Notes under the pieces: generated by a model
Seen by the model: only the letters and a program-made list of their open reading frames with translations
Database searches by the model: none
What the model was told of the DNA's origin: nothing
Translations under genes and position numbers: made by a program
In this document: positions 1-7,390 of the stretch, in pieces
How the letters are laid out: each line of letters starts with the position of its first letter
Position numbering within the stretch: position 1 is the stretch's first letter
Source of the DNA: a virus
Direction: 5' to 3' (one strand)
Virus record (IMG/VR): IMGVR_UViG_3300042549_009684
Span: 1-35,494 of that record
DNA: 35,494 nt

Positions 1-1476
1 CCAAACATAAGTAGGGTTTCCTGCTGCTGTAGCTGTTATTGATACGTTTGTATTTTGACAAATATTTTGAGGTGGTGTAATAGAAACTGGATTCATTGGA
101 ACAACAGATACATTTGATACTGCTGTTGAAGAACAAACTAATGTAGTACTAGGACTTGTAAATGTAGCTGTAACTGAATAGTCACCTGAGTTAGCAGGTG
201 TTGCTGAAGGTAATATTGGATTTTGTAAATTGCTATTGTAGTTAGGTCCTGTCCAAGTAAAAGTACTTGCTCCTAACACGTTTGCATTTAAACTTATGTT
301 TGTGCCTTGACATTGAGTGTATGAAGGAATAACAGATACTTGAGCAACAGGTACTATTGCTAAACTACTATTTGAAGTTGCACTACAAATACCTCCATTA
401 GTAAATGTGTTTGTTATTGTAAAGTTATAAATGCCAGTGTTTGAAGGTTGTGCTGATGGTATAGTTGGAGATACTACATTGCTGGTAAAGCCATTAGGAC
501 CAGTCCAAGTATAAGTTGTTACGCCACTACCTAAAATAGTATTTAAAAATATAGCATTACTACCTTGACATAAAGGACCGTTGTTTGTAATTGAAGTAGA
601 TGGATTTGGATTAACCCATATTTGTATTGTAGCTGTTGTATTACAACCATTTCCAGGAGCTATATTTAATGTATAAATTCCACTCATTGCTACTGAAGTT
701 GCTGTAAAACTAGGATTCATCTGATTGCTTGTGAATCCGTTAGGACCAGCCCAAGTATAAGTGTAAGTGGCTGGGTTTCCTGATCCTCCAGTTATTGTTG
801 TGTTTATGTTTATCATTTGACTAACACAAACAGGAGAGTTGCTAGTTAATGTTACTGTACCTGTTCCTGGAGGATTTATACCTACATACAGCATATAATC
901 TTCACATTCACCATAAGTGTAAGTGTTGCAAGGATCTATAAAATTACCACTACTAGAATAAACACAACGAACTCTTAATCTATATGCTCCAGGTGCTTGT
1001 GTTAGTGGTACTGTAAAGTTTCCTGATATGAATGTTCCTGCAGGTGGTACTCCAGTTCCAATCAATCTTTCTGCTGGTAAGTTAAATACACCATTATTAT
1101 TCCAATCAACAAATAAAGCAAAACCTTGACTAAAGGTATTACCTGATTGGAAGTTGCAAGTAATTACTTGTCCTGGATTTACTTTAAGGTAGTGTTGGCA
1201 ACCCCAAAATCTATAATTTTTAGTACCACTTAAGTTTTGAGCATTACAACCTGAGTTATTGTTTACAATGTTTGTTATTGCTCCGGTTGTATTAAAGCTA
1301 TTGATAAAGTCATTAACACTATTACCTGGTGAGTTTGAAGGTCCAAACTGATTACAAGGTTGCATTATATAATTAGGCATACAATAAGGTGCTGGGCCTA
1401 TTCCTACTTGTGGGAAAATTAATGAGGGGATGATGGTTGCTAAAAATATTAGCAAAGTAATTAAGATTTTTTTCAT
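1..1476 (-). CDS. Secreted GEVED / Ig-like repeat protein (partial, 3' end outside window)
   Basis: The frame is open from ATG at 1476 to the window edge (492 codons, no stop), so the C-terminus is missing. Residues 1-22 form a signal-peptide-like segment (MKKILITLLIFLATIIPSL). Residues about 85-200 look like a GEVED domain: FVDWNNNGVFN at 121-131, RLRVRC at 166-171, and a terminal TYGECEDYMLYVG at 186-198. Then come at least three Ig/PKD-like repeats of about 85 residues, each with a TYTWxGPNGF-type core (near 237, 321 and 406), a Cys early in the repeat and an SGxY motif; a fourth begins at about 459. GEVED and such Ig-like repeats are typical of secreted Bacteroidota surface proteins. In a phage it could be a fibre, a decoration protein or an adhesin displayed by the infected cell; this is inference. 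A late-type motif lies just upstream. The domain call is firmer than the role. Confidence 0.8.
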   Translation of the reverse strand, partial: MKKILITLLIFLATIIPSLIFPQVGIGPAPYCMPNYIMQPCNQFGPSNSPGNSVNDFINSFNTTGAITNIVNNNSGCNAQNLSGTKNYRFWGCQHYLKVNPGQVITCNFQSGNTFSQGFALFVDWNNNGVFNLPAERLIGTGVPPAGTFISGNFTVPLTQAPGAYRLRVRCVYSSSGNFIDPCNTYTYGECEDYMLYVGINPPGTGTVTLTSNSPVCVSQMININTTITGGSGNPATYTYTWAGPNGFTSNQMNPSFTATSVAMSGIYTLNIAPGNGCNTTATIQIWVNPNPSTSITNNGPLCQGSNAIFLNTILGSGVTTYTWTGPNGFTSNVVSPTIPSAQPSNTGIYNFTITNTFTNGGICSATSNSSLAIVPVAQVSVIPSYTQCQGTNISLNANVLGASTFTWTGPNYNSNLQNPILPSATPANSGDYSVTATFTSPSTTLVCSSTAVSNVSVVPMNPVSITPPQNICQNTNVSITATAAGNPTYVW

Positions 1477-1484
1477 GATGGTTG

Positions 1485-1500
1485 GTTTTATTATAACTAT
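1485..1500 (-). promoter_or_regulatory. Late-motif-like box upstream of the secreted protein
   Basis: On the minus strand this reads ATAGTTATAATAAAAC, 8 bases before the ATG at 1476. It matches the right half of the motif found before the tail genes (TTATAATAAAC). This suggests late, virion-type expression, but it is based on similarity alone in very AT-rich DNA. Confidence 0.3.
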
Positions 1501-1580
1501 TTTATTTATTTTTGTGCTGTGAGCTTTTAGCTCATTTATAACCGTTATTTACTCAATAAAGAGCCTTGATATTTTTATTT

Positions 1581-2801
1581 TTAATTTGATAAAGGTGCTT
1601 TAATGGTTGGGTGCGATTGATAGTTACTTAATTGTATATCTTCTTCTAATAAACATTTACAAAAGTTATCGTCTTTAAATGATTTAAATACTTTAACAGC
1701 ATCTAATGGACCTACACCACACTCACCACCTTCATAAGGCCAAAACTCTGTATTGATGTTTAATGTTGGTAATGGAAATGGTTCTCTTGTTTGTTTTGGA
1801 ATATTATGTTCATCACATGTAAGGTGAATATTACCGAATTGGAATTCTTTCCATAATCCTTTTTTTCTGCCGAGTTCCATTCTTTCTAATTCATCAAATT
1901 CTCTACCAATCTGTTCTTTTGCTTGTTCAACATGGTTTGAATATAAATGAGTATCACCTAAGTTTCCAATTAGCTCATCAGGAACCATATTAACTGCTTT
2001 AGCAATGATTTCTAATAGTAAGCCATAAGAAGCAATATTGAATGGTAACCCTAAGAACGTATCTACTGAACGTTGATTCCACATTAAAGAGATTGCTCGT
2101 GTTGGTGATTCATTTTCAACAACTTCTCTTATATGATCGTGGTCTAAATTACCAACTAACAAATCATATCCTTTATTGTCTTCTAACCATTTTGCTCGTT
2201 CTTCCAAACTCAACTCTCTTGTATAAACTTGAAATCCATAATGACAAGGTGGAAGAACTGAGTGTTGGTTATAACCAGGATGCCAAGCGGTAACCATTAA
2301 TCTTCTACTATCTGGATTTGTTTTTAAATCATCAATAAGGTTTTGTATTTGGTCAATACCACCGTAGCTATCCTCATCAAACTTTCTCCACATCCTTCCG
2401 TAGATTGGTCCTAAATCACCCCACTTCTTAGCAAACTCATCATCTGTTTTGATTTTGTTGATAAAACCCTCCTTTGATAGTGGAAAATCATTATTAAGTT
2501 TTTTATTATATGCTATTTCAGTAAAATACCTTTTATAAGCATCACCATCCCAAATATGACAATTATTATCAACCAAATACTTAATATTTGTATCACCTCG
2601 TAAGAACCAAAGAAGTTCTGTTACTACTGATTTCCAAGCCATCTTTTTAGTTGTGAGTAAAGGAAACCCATCACTCATTTTATGACGTATTTGTCTTCCA
2701 AATACTGATAGTGTTCCTGTTCCAGTGCGATCTCCTTTTTGTATTCCGTTGTCTAGGATGTCTTGGAGTAGGTCTGTGTATTGTTTATCTAGGTTGTTCA
2801 T
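1581..2801 (-). CDS. thyA: Thymidylate synthase (ThyA type), enlarged
   Basis: It methylates dUMP to dTMP with methylene-tetrahydrofolate, supplying dTTP for an AT-rich genome. The folate-dependent ThyA signature is complete: phosphate-binding Arg in GDRTGTGT (23-30), paired arginines in DSRRLMVTAWHP (164-175), the catalytic Cys186 in LPPCHYGFQ, the SLMWNQRSVDTFLGLPFNI block, and the C-terminal YQSHPTIKAP. At 406 residues it is much longer than the usual 264-290. The extra length sits in two insertions (about 88-128 and 193-232) and in a longer segment before the C-terminus. It follows the small genes at 2808-3258 and precedes the secreted protein. The insertions keep the frame, so this is an expanded variant rather than an intron-bearing gene. 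Confidence 0.96.
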   Translation of the reverse strand: MNNLDKQYTDLLQDILDNGIQKGDRTGTGTLSVFGRQIRHKMSDGFPLLTTKKMAWKSVVTELLWFLRGDTNIKYLVDNNCHIWDGDAYKRYFTEIAYNKKLNNDFPLSKEGFINKIKTDDEFAKKWGDLGPIYGRMWRKFDEDSYGGIDQIQNLIDDLKTNPDSRRLMVTAWHPGYNQHSVLPPCHYGFQVYTRELSLEERAKWLEDNKGYDLLVGNLDHDHIREVVENESPTRAISLMWNQRSVDTFLGLPFNIASYGLLLEIIAKAVNMVPDELIGNLGDTHLYSNHVEQAKEQIGREFDELERMELGRKKGLWKEFQFGNIHLTCDEHNIPKQTREPFPLPTLNINTEFWPYEGGECGVGPLDAVKVFKSFKDDNFCKCLLEEDIQLSNYQSHPTIKAPLSN

Positions 2802-2807
2802 TTTTAT

Positions 2808-3080
2808 TTAATTAAAATATACAATATGTGAATTTTTCATTTCTGTTATTAAGCTTTTTTCTCCATCTACTCCCAAAATCCTTATACAATTTTTTATAAA
2901 ATATAAAGGTTTACCATCTTCAGAATTAGTAGATTCAGGAAATTTTACTGCTACTAAATTTTGGAAACCAAATATATTGTTAAATTTCTTAGAATTTATA
3001 TAAAACTTGGATTCGTATATATTTCCGGAACTGGATCTATAAAAAGCTAAATACTTTATATACATAGATTCCTTATCCAT
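2808..3080 (-). CDS. Hypothetical protein (90 aa)
   Basis: I do not recognise it. It is a mixed alpha/beta-looking soluble protein rich in Tyr, Phe, Lys and Ser, with no signal peptide, membrane segment or metal motif. Its start overlaps the end of the preceding 61-residue gene by 8 bases and it stops 6 bases before thyA, so it is most likely translated as part of the same operon. No function can be assigned. Confidence 0.65.
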   Translation of the reverse strand: MDKESMYIKYLAFYRSSSGNIYESKFYINSKKFNNIFGFQNLVAVKFPESTNSEDGKPLYFIKNCIRILGVDGEKSLITEMKNSHIVYFN

Positions 3081-3258
3081 TAATAATCTCTTTTAGACGT
3101 TTAAGTTCAGCGATTACATCATCGCCTAATTCAATTTTAGACATCATTGATAAGTCCATTACTTGAGAGTATAATACATTGATTAACTCTTGTTGAGCTG
3201 CCATTTTTGCAGATATCATTTGTGGTACATTTTCTAATTCTTCTTGTGTCATGTTCAT
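3073..3258 (-). CDS. Hypothetical protein (61 aa), helical
   Basis: A short, methionine-rich, predominantly helical acidic protein (EELENVPQ near the N-terminus, ELKRLKEIING at the end), without cysteines or a hydrophobic segment. It begins one base after the stop of the membrane protein gene at 3260 and overlaps the next gene, as expected in a compact phage operon. A second Met at residue 3 is an alternative start. Function unknown. Confidence 0.6.
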   Translation of the reverse strand: MNMTQEELENVPQMISAKMAAQQELINVLYSQVMDLSMMSKIELGDDVIAELKRLKEIING

Positions 3259-3259
3259 T

Positions 3260-3526
3260 TTATGAGCTTATTAGTACTGATAAGTAAATTCCTACATATG
3301 ATCCTATTACAGAACCAGTTACATAACCAATCCATTGATGGAATGTATCTGTGGATTGAGCTATTTTCCTAATTATAAAAAAATTCATTGACGCAACTAA
3401 AAAATCTGTTAGTGCTGCTTCATGATAATGAGCTTCAGCTACTGCTCTAAAATTTATACATAATATTGAATACAAAACAATTTGTATTACGCCTAGTGTT
3501 ATTGCTTCTTTTATTTTTTCTTTCAT
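3260..3526 (-). CDS. Small membrane protein (88 aa, about three helices)
   Basis: Three hydrophobic stretches are visible: residues about 9-30 (LGVIQIVLYSILCINF), 38-56 (ALTDFLVASMNFFII) and 63-87 (a Gly/Ser-containing segment ending SVLISS). The N-terminus is charged (MKEKIKEA). From memory, similar small membrane proteins occur in T4-like marine phages without known function, so I do not name it a holin. It overlaps the stop of the 55-residue membrane gene before it (TAATG), which suggests coupled translation and a joint role. Confidence 0.7.
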   Translation of the reverse strand: MKEKIKEAITLGVIQIVLYSILCINFRAVAEAHYHEAALTDFLVASMNFFIIRKIAQSTDTFHQWIGYVTGSVIGSYVGIYLSVLISS

Positions 3527-3693
3527 TATACCATTTCTTCAATTATTCCTATTACTTCTGATAATACTAATACTACTGCTCCTACTCCTAAATTGAACGG
3601 CAGGATAAAATATCCTGCTATTCGAATTCCGGATTTAAGAAAACTAATTTGTTTATGTAGTTTTGGGTCTGGGTGTTTAGAATCTTTGTCCAT
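3526..3693 (-). CDS. Very small membrane protein (55 aa)
   Basis: The frame opens with ATG at 3693-3691 and ends with TAA at 3528-3526. The product begins MDKDSKHPDPKLHKQISFLK, followed by one long hydrophobic helix (about 24-50: IAGYFILPFNLGVGAVVLVL) and an acidic end (IIEEMV). It overlaps the end of folE by 17 bases and its stop overlaps the ATG of the next membrane protein gene. The gene-like overlaps, the single clean transmembrane helix and the lack of any other gene in the gap make it real despite its size. Function unknown; a partner of the 88-residue membrane protein is the natural guess. Confidence 0.72.
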   Translation of the reverse strand: MDKDSKHPDPKLHKQISFLKSGIRIAGYFILPFNLGVGAVVLVLSEVIGIIEEMV

Positions 3694-4312
3694 TTGTAGA
3701 AATTGAGTGTAAAAATTCTTCTCTAATTAAATTATCTTTCTCCATAAACACACCACTAAATTTATTAGTTGTCATTACTGATTCAGGATGTTTAATACCA
3801 CGTAATCCGCAACACATATGTTTTGAGGAAATACTAACTGCTACTGATCTGCAATCCATTTTTTCACTTAAAAATGTATGAATTTGTTGAGTTAATGATT
3901 CTTGCATTTGAGGACGACGAGCAAACCAATCAACAATTCTGTTTAATTTACTTAATCCTACTGCTTTTTCTCCTGGGATGTAACCAATTGTACACCACCC
4001 ATAGAATGGTAAGTTATGATGAGCACACATACTATTTACTCTAATTCCTGATTGAATTACTACTCCATCATAATTATCTTCATTTGGAAATGAAGTAACA
4101 TTAGGTGCTTCAGATAAAGAACCAACAATTAAATCTTTAGTCCAACTTTTAGCTACTCGAAGAGGAGTATCAATTGTTTGAGGATCTTTTTCATAATCAA
4201 AACCTAATGATTTTAAAAAGTTTCCATAATGTTTAGATGCATCCTTAATCATTTTTTCGATTTCTTTAGGAGTGCGGGGCTTGTTTTCGTTTGCTTTGTT
4301 TATATATTCCAT
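3677..4312 (-). CDS. folE: GTP cyclohydrolase I (FolE)
   Basis: It converts GTP to dihydroneopterin triphosphate, the first step of 7-deazaguanine synthesis. The zinc and catalytic motifs are intact: CAHHNLPF (Cys96, His98, His99 counted from the chosen start), GYIPGEKAVGLSKLNR, FARRPQMQESLTQQI, and HMCCGLRG with the remaining Cys ligand. I choose the ATG at 4312 (211 residues). The frame extends to an ATG at 4357, but that start lies inside the end of queE, the extra residues (NKLKNKLKN) look like translated AT-rich leader, and the ATG at 4312 follows an A/T-only leader like other genes here. Its place directly after queE in a queC-queD-queE set argues for a role in DNA modification rather than folate supply. 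Confidence 0.95.
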   Translation of the reverse strand: MEYINKANENKPRTPKEIEKMIKDASKHYGNFLKSLGFDYEKDPQTIDTPLRVAKSWTKDLIVGSLSEAPNVTSFPNEDNYDGVVIQSGIRVNSMCAHHNLPFYGWCTIGYIPGEKAVGLSKLNRIVDWFARRPQMQESLTQQIHTFLSEKMDCRSVAVSISSKHMCCGLRGIKHPESVMTTNKFSGVFMEKDNLIREEFLHSISTNGQRF

Positions 4313-4337
4313 ATTTTTTAATTTATTTTTTAATTTG

Positions 4338-5102
4338 TTATACACCTCTTTTATCATTGTAAGCTACAATGTGATCTCTACCTGTAAAATTATATCCTCG
4401 TTTAATACATTCTTCCATTACATAAGGATAATTAGGTTGTAATTTATCTAAAGTATCTCCTGCAGGCATAACCCAAACCTTGTTTTTAGGTATTTTATGT
4501 ATTTTAATAAACTCTTCTATTTCATCCCATATTTCAGGTTCGTTTCTATCTACTACTGGTTTAAAATGATAATCTAAATGGTAATCAAGCATTTTCTTTA
4601 TTTCATCATGTTTCATTCTAAATTTATTGTGTTGATCGATCATTCTTTGATCTACATCTTTATTTGCTGGTGTTTTAGTTCCTAGTTTAGGTAATGAATT
4701 TTTAAATTTAGGAGATAAAGATATTAAGTCTATTTTGTAATTTGTTTCAATAAAATGACTACCTTCAGTTTCAATAGTAACATACATTCCTCTCATGGTT
4801 TTAGCCATATTAATCAATGTATCAACTAATTCAGGATGCATAGTTGGAGAACCACCTGATATCATTAAGTGGTTGATTTGGGGATTAGCTTCAAATAATT
4901 CTTCAATAGCTTTTAATGTCCAAGTACCTTTTTCAGGATGAATACTTGTATACCAGCTGTCGCACCAACCACCTTCACCAAAATAGCATCTGTGGGTACA
5001 CCCTGTTGTTCTTATTAAAAAGTGAGGATACCCTGCTCTAGATCCCTCTGTTTGAATGCATACATATGCTTCAATTATTGGTTGTATTTTATTATAGTCC
5101 AT
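4338..5102 (-). CDS. queE: 7-carboxy-7-deazaguanine synthase (QueE), radical SAM
   Basis: A radical-SAM enzyme that turns carboxytetrahydropterin into 7-carboxy-7-deazaguanine. The cluster motif is RTTGCTHRCYFGEGGWCDSW: Cys35, Cys39 and Cys47, spaced C-x3-C-x7-C instead of the standard C-x3-C-x2-C. ISGGSPTMHP (81-90) is the GGE-like SAM-binding motif and RAGYPHF (22-28) the substrate loop typical of QueE. Length (254) is slightly above the usual 210-245. It lies between an unknown gene and folE, and its start region is duplicated at 5691-5712. Assignment is secure; the widened cysteine spacing is a known kind of variation in QueE. Confidence 0.94.
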   Translation of the reverse strand: MDYNKIQPIIEAYVCIQTEGSRAGYPHFLIRTTGCTHRCYFGEGGWCDSWYTSIHPEKGTWTLKAIEELFEANPQINHLMISGGSPTMHPELVDTLINMAKTMRGMYVTIETEGSHFIETNYKIDLISLSPKFKNSLPKLGTKTPANKDVDQRMIDQHNKFRMKHDEIKKMLDYHLDYHFKPVVDRNEPEIWDEIEEFIKIHKIPKNKVWVMPAGDTLDKLQPNYPYVMEECIKRGYNFTGRDHIVAYNDKRGV

Positions 5103-5120
5103 ATATATAATTTATTTTAA
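5099..5120. repeat. 22-bp direct repeat, copy 1
   Basis: The stretch CCATATATATAATTTATTTTAA is identical to 5691-5712. This copy holds the start codon and the leader of queE. The two copies bracket the unknown 181-residue gene. Confidence 0.75.
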
Positions 5121-5662
5121 ATTGCTGCAAATCTTATTAAAGATACTATATGGCCTTTTGGCCTGTATTCTTCAGGATTGTCTAGTACCTTTTCTAACAT
5201 ATCACGAATCATTTGTTTATCATCTTCATATGTTCTTACCGGAGCATCTAGGTCTTGAGGAAACTCAGGTGACCAAGTTAAAGTGATACTTTGTTTTGGT
5301 TCAAATGTTTCTGGATTGTATGTTGTGGGTGCAAATACACATCCATCTTTTACTGGCTTATACATTTCTCCCGGTTCGTACATTTTTGGAGTAAATGTTA
5401 CGGCGTACACATATCCTACTTTATGTTTGTAAGTCGGATTGTCTGAGTCTGATATTCTAAGAGACGTTGCAACGAATGGTGTTTTTCCATCTTCTGCGAG
5501 TCCTGAAGGTAATGTCATCCATATAATTTTATCAAACTCAAAATGTTTGATTAGTTCTGCTTCTACTTGAATACGCTGTTCTTCTGTTGAGTTTTTAATG
5601 CTAAAATCCTCCATTGAGTTTCCACATATTGACAATAGTTTTTCTGTTAAATTTGATTTCAT
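5117..5662 (-). CDS. Unknown protein (181 aa) inside the deazaguanine operon
   Basis: I do not recognise the family. It is soluble, acidic, rich in Pro, Tyr and Thr, with a central beta-rich part (WMTLPSG, KVGYVYAVTFTPKMYEPGEM, SITLTWSPEFP) and an amphipathic helix near 145-160 (QMIRDMLEKVL). It has no cysteine pair, radical-SAM, PP-loop, T-fold or methylase motif. It is not QueF: the QueF Cys and E(S/L)KSxK motif are absent. It sits between queD and queE and its stop is 14 bases before the queE start. It could be an accessory enzyme acting on preQ0 or on modified DNA, or an unrelated passenger; the flanking 22-bp repeats fit a later insertion. Confidence 0.75.
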   Translation of the reverse strand: MKSNLTEKLLSICGNSMEDFSIKNSTEEQRIQVEAELIKHFEFDKIIWMTLPSGLAEDGKTPFVATSLRISDSDNPTYKHKVGYVYAVTFTPKMYEPGEMYKPVKDGCVFAPTTYNPETFEPKQSITLTWSPEFPQDLDAPVRTYEDDKQMIRDMLEKVLDNPEEYRPKGHIVSLIRFAAI

Positions 5663-5690
5663 GATTTATTTTTTTATAATGTTATGGTTA

Positions 5691-5712
5691 CCATATATAT
5701 AATTTATTTTAA
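5691..5712. repeat. 22-bp direct repeat, copy 2
   Basis: Identical to 5099-5120. Here the embedded ATG (5694-5692) opens only a six-codon frame (MVTITL, then TAA), so it looks like a stranded copy of the queE start region, 29 bases upstream of the 181-residue gene. Confidence 0.75.
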
Positions 5713-5744
5713 TATCTCCGAATGTGGTTGTTACAACCCAAAAA

Positions 5745-6221
5745 CTATTCTTCATAAATTGAGGAGTTATTATCGTTTTCAAAACATTCTACTTTAATTA
5801 CTTTACATCTACCAGCATCTGTTTTTGCTAGTACTGAGTTGAAATGGTCGAATACTAATTTAGCATTACTTTCAGCTCCCATTTTATCCATTAAATGAAC
5901 TTTAGCTAGACCCATTTGACCTAATTGTTCAAATACATCAGCATATGGATCATCTTTTTGAATTAATGTCGTATGATCCCACATATGATCCATCCATGAT
6001 TTTAAACCATTACCTTTAGGAGCATCTTTAAATCCACCATAATCAACAATCCAATTCATGTCGTCTAATTGTTTATCAATATCTGGTTCGTTAGATGCAA
6101 ACCATACTTTAAATTTTAAAGCATATCCATGAAGTAATTGACAGTGTGAATGTTGAGCTTTCCATTGTCTAATTGCTACTGAATAATTTTCAAATAATTT
6201 TGTTGAAATGTATCTTGCCAT
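5745..6221 (-). CDS. queD: 6-carboxytetrahydropterin synthase (QueD-like, HGY variant)
   Basis: A T-fold enzyme making 6-carboxy-tetrahydropterin from the FolE product. The signature is FENYSVAIRQWKAQHSHCQLLHGYALKF: catalytic Cys27 and His31 keep E. coli QueD spacing, but the second His of the usual HGH zinc motif is Tyr33. Further motifs are NWIVDYGGFK and DHTTLIQKDDP (catalytic His/Asp), and a late Glu in KVIKVECFEN. The RQW..HSHC..HGYAL pattern seems to define a QueD subfamily, in which upstream His24/His26 may complete the zinc site; that is inference. Length 158. It starts 1 base after the thioredoxin stop and is followed by an 82-base gap before the unknown 181-residue gene. Confidence 0.92.
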   Translation of the reverse strand: MARYISTKLFENYSVAIRQWKAQHSHCQLLHGYALKFKVWFASNEPDIDKQLDDMNWIVDYGGFKDAPKGNGLKSWMDHMWDHTTLIQKDDPYADVFEQLGQMGLAKVHLMDKMGAESNAKLVFDHFNSVLAKTDAGRCKVIKVECFENDNNSSIYEE

Positions 6222-6222
6222 T

Positions 6223-6474
6223 TTATCCGTTAATAAAATTTTTCAATTGGGATTCAGTTAATGCTCCACCAGAATATCTTTTAATTTCTTGTCCGTTTTC
6301 TAACATTACTACAGTTGGAATACTTTTTACTTTATATTGTTCAGTAAGACTAACATCATAATCTGTATCTATTGTAGCTACTTGGATTCCTGATTTTACT
6401 ATTTGATCTATAGCTGGTTTCATTGATTGGCATGCTGCACACCAATTTGCTGAGAAATAAATTAATTGTTTCAT
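6223..6474 (-). CDS. Thioredoxin-like protein
   Basis: A compact 83-residue thioredoxin fold: active site WCAAC (Cys12, Cys15), the cis-proline motif KSIPTV (Pro53) and the GGALTESQL segment near the end. It lacks part of the N-terminal strand and helix of E. coli thioredoxin (109 residues). The obvious role is to re-reduce the phage ribonucleotide reductase encoded at 12260-14950, although here it sits between queC and queD, so a role with the deazaguanine enzymes cannot be excluded. Spacing to both neighbours is under 5 bases. Confidence 0.92.
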   Translation of the reverse strand: MKQLIYFSANWCAACQSMKPAIDQIVKSGIQVATIDTDYDVSLTEQYKVKSIPTVVMLENGQEIKRYSGGALTESQLKNFING

Positions 6475-6478
6475 TTGT

Positions 6479-7366
6479 TTATTTATTGTTATGGGTTAAT
6501 AATATTGCTTTAACATGTATTTTTACTTCATCCCATGTTCTGGGAAGTATCTCTCCATTTTTTAAAATTTCAGCATAATTAACAGGATCTTTTTTTCCTA
6601 ATTTAATAAATGCTTCGATTCTTTCTACTGATGATGCTGATTTATAATCTGAATACCAGCTATGTTTTAACCATCCTTGGGGGTCAGGTATTGGGACTAG
6701 GATTGGTTTATAAGATGTATTAGTACGTTTATATACTTCATTAAAATCTAGATTTAAACATTCACAACATGATTCTCCATCTTTTAAAATATCGAATTTA
6801 TCTACTTCTAGATAAGGAGTATAAACAGTTACTCTTTCCGCACCCCAATTTCCTTGTTTAAATGCTTCAAAATCTACATCTCTAAATTCTTGTCTACAAT
6901 CAGGATAAATTGCATGATCACCAGCATGAATACCCATTGCAATAGCACATTCAGTATTATTTTTATCTGCAATTGATAAAGCAACTGCTTGAATAATTGA
7001 ACTAAATATTTTATTACGATTTGGAACAACTGTTTCTTTCATGTTTTCAGATGCATAATGACCTTCAGGTACTTCTGCTCCTCCTTCTACTAGTGTAGAA
7101 TTCAATAATTGAGATAAACCATCTAATTTAATTATTTGATGAGTAACCGGTGGGAAGGCATTTATTAAATGATTAGGGAAAAAATTATTTTGATTTACAT
7201 ATTCTACTAAGTCAGTAGCACATTGTAATTCTATTTTGTGTTTTTGTCCATAATCAAATGATAAAGCTGTTACTTCATAACCATTTGCTAATAAATGGAG
7301 TAGTAATGTTGATGAGTCTAGTCCTCCACTTAGACTTAAGACAGCATGTTTTTGTTTGTTTTTCAT
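6479..7366 (-). CDS. queC: 7-cyano-7-deazaguanine (preQ0) synthase, QueC
   Basis: An ATP-dependent PP-loop enzyme that converts 7-carboxy-7-deazaguanine to preQ0. The PP-loop SGGLDSSTLL lies at residues 13-22, followed by ALSFDYGQKHKIEL, VPNRNKIFSSI (the NRN motif) and GIHAGDHAIYPDCRQEF, all QueC hallmarks. The usual C-terminal C-x8-C-x2-C-x2-C zinc cluster is not visible; instead there is SCCEC near 196-201 and TNTSYKP where TxxCY is usual. The C-terminal SDYKSASSVERIEAFIKLGKKDP block resembles phage-type QueC. Length 295, longer than the bacterial enzyme (about 230). An AT-rich box (7370-7382) immediately precedes the start. Confidence 0.94.
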   Translation of the reverse strand: MKNKQKHAVLSLSGGLDSSTLLLHLLANGYEVTALSFDYGQKHKIELQCATDLVEYVNQNNFFPNHLINAFPPVTHQIIKLDGLSQLLNSTLVEGGAEVPEGHYASENMKETVVPNRNKIFSSIIQAVALSIADKNNTECAIAMGIHAGDHAIYPDCRQEFRDVDFEAFKQGNWGAERVTVYTPYLEVDKFDILKDGESCCECLNLDFNEVYKRTNTSYKPILVPIPDPQGWLKHSWYSDYKSASSVERIEAFIKLGKKDPVNYAEILKNGEILPRTWDEVKIHVKAILLTHNNK

Positions 7367-7369
7367 AAT

Positions 7370-7382
7370 TTAAATATATTAA
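7370..7382 (-). promoter_or_regulatory. TTAATATATTTAA box before queC
   Basis: The identical 13-base box precedes three starts (also at 8332-8344 and 9169-9181). Here it ends 4 bases before the ATG, which is too close for a promoter with a leader, so it may act in translation initiation or give a nearly leaderless transcript. Confidence 0.3.
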
Positions 7383-7390
7383 ACTTATTT

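Noticed and set aside
1520-1534. Perfect hairpin TGAGCT-TTT-AGCTCA in the gap behind thyA as a terminator
   Set aside because: On the transcribed (minus) strand it is followed by CAGCACAAAA, not a T-run, so a rho-independent terminator is not supported.
1581-2801. A group I intron in thyA, as in T4 td
   Set aside because: The frame is uninterrupted through all motifs and the extra segments are in frame without stop codons or intron-like structure.
5117-5662. The unknown operon gene as QueF (preQ0 reductase)
   Set aside because: The catalytic Cys and the E(S/L)KSxK substrate motif are missing and the protein does not show a T-fold pattern.
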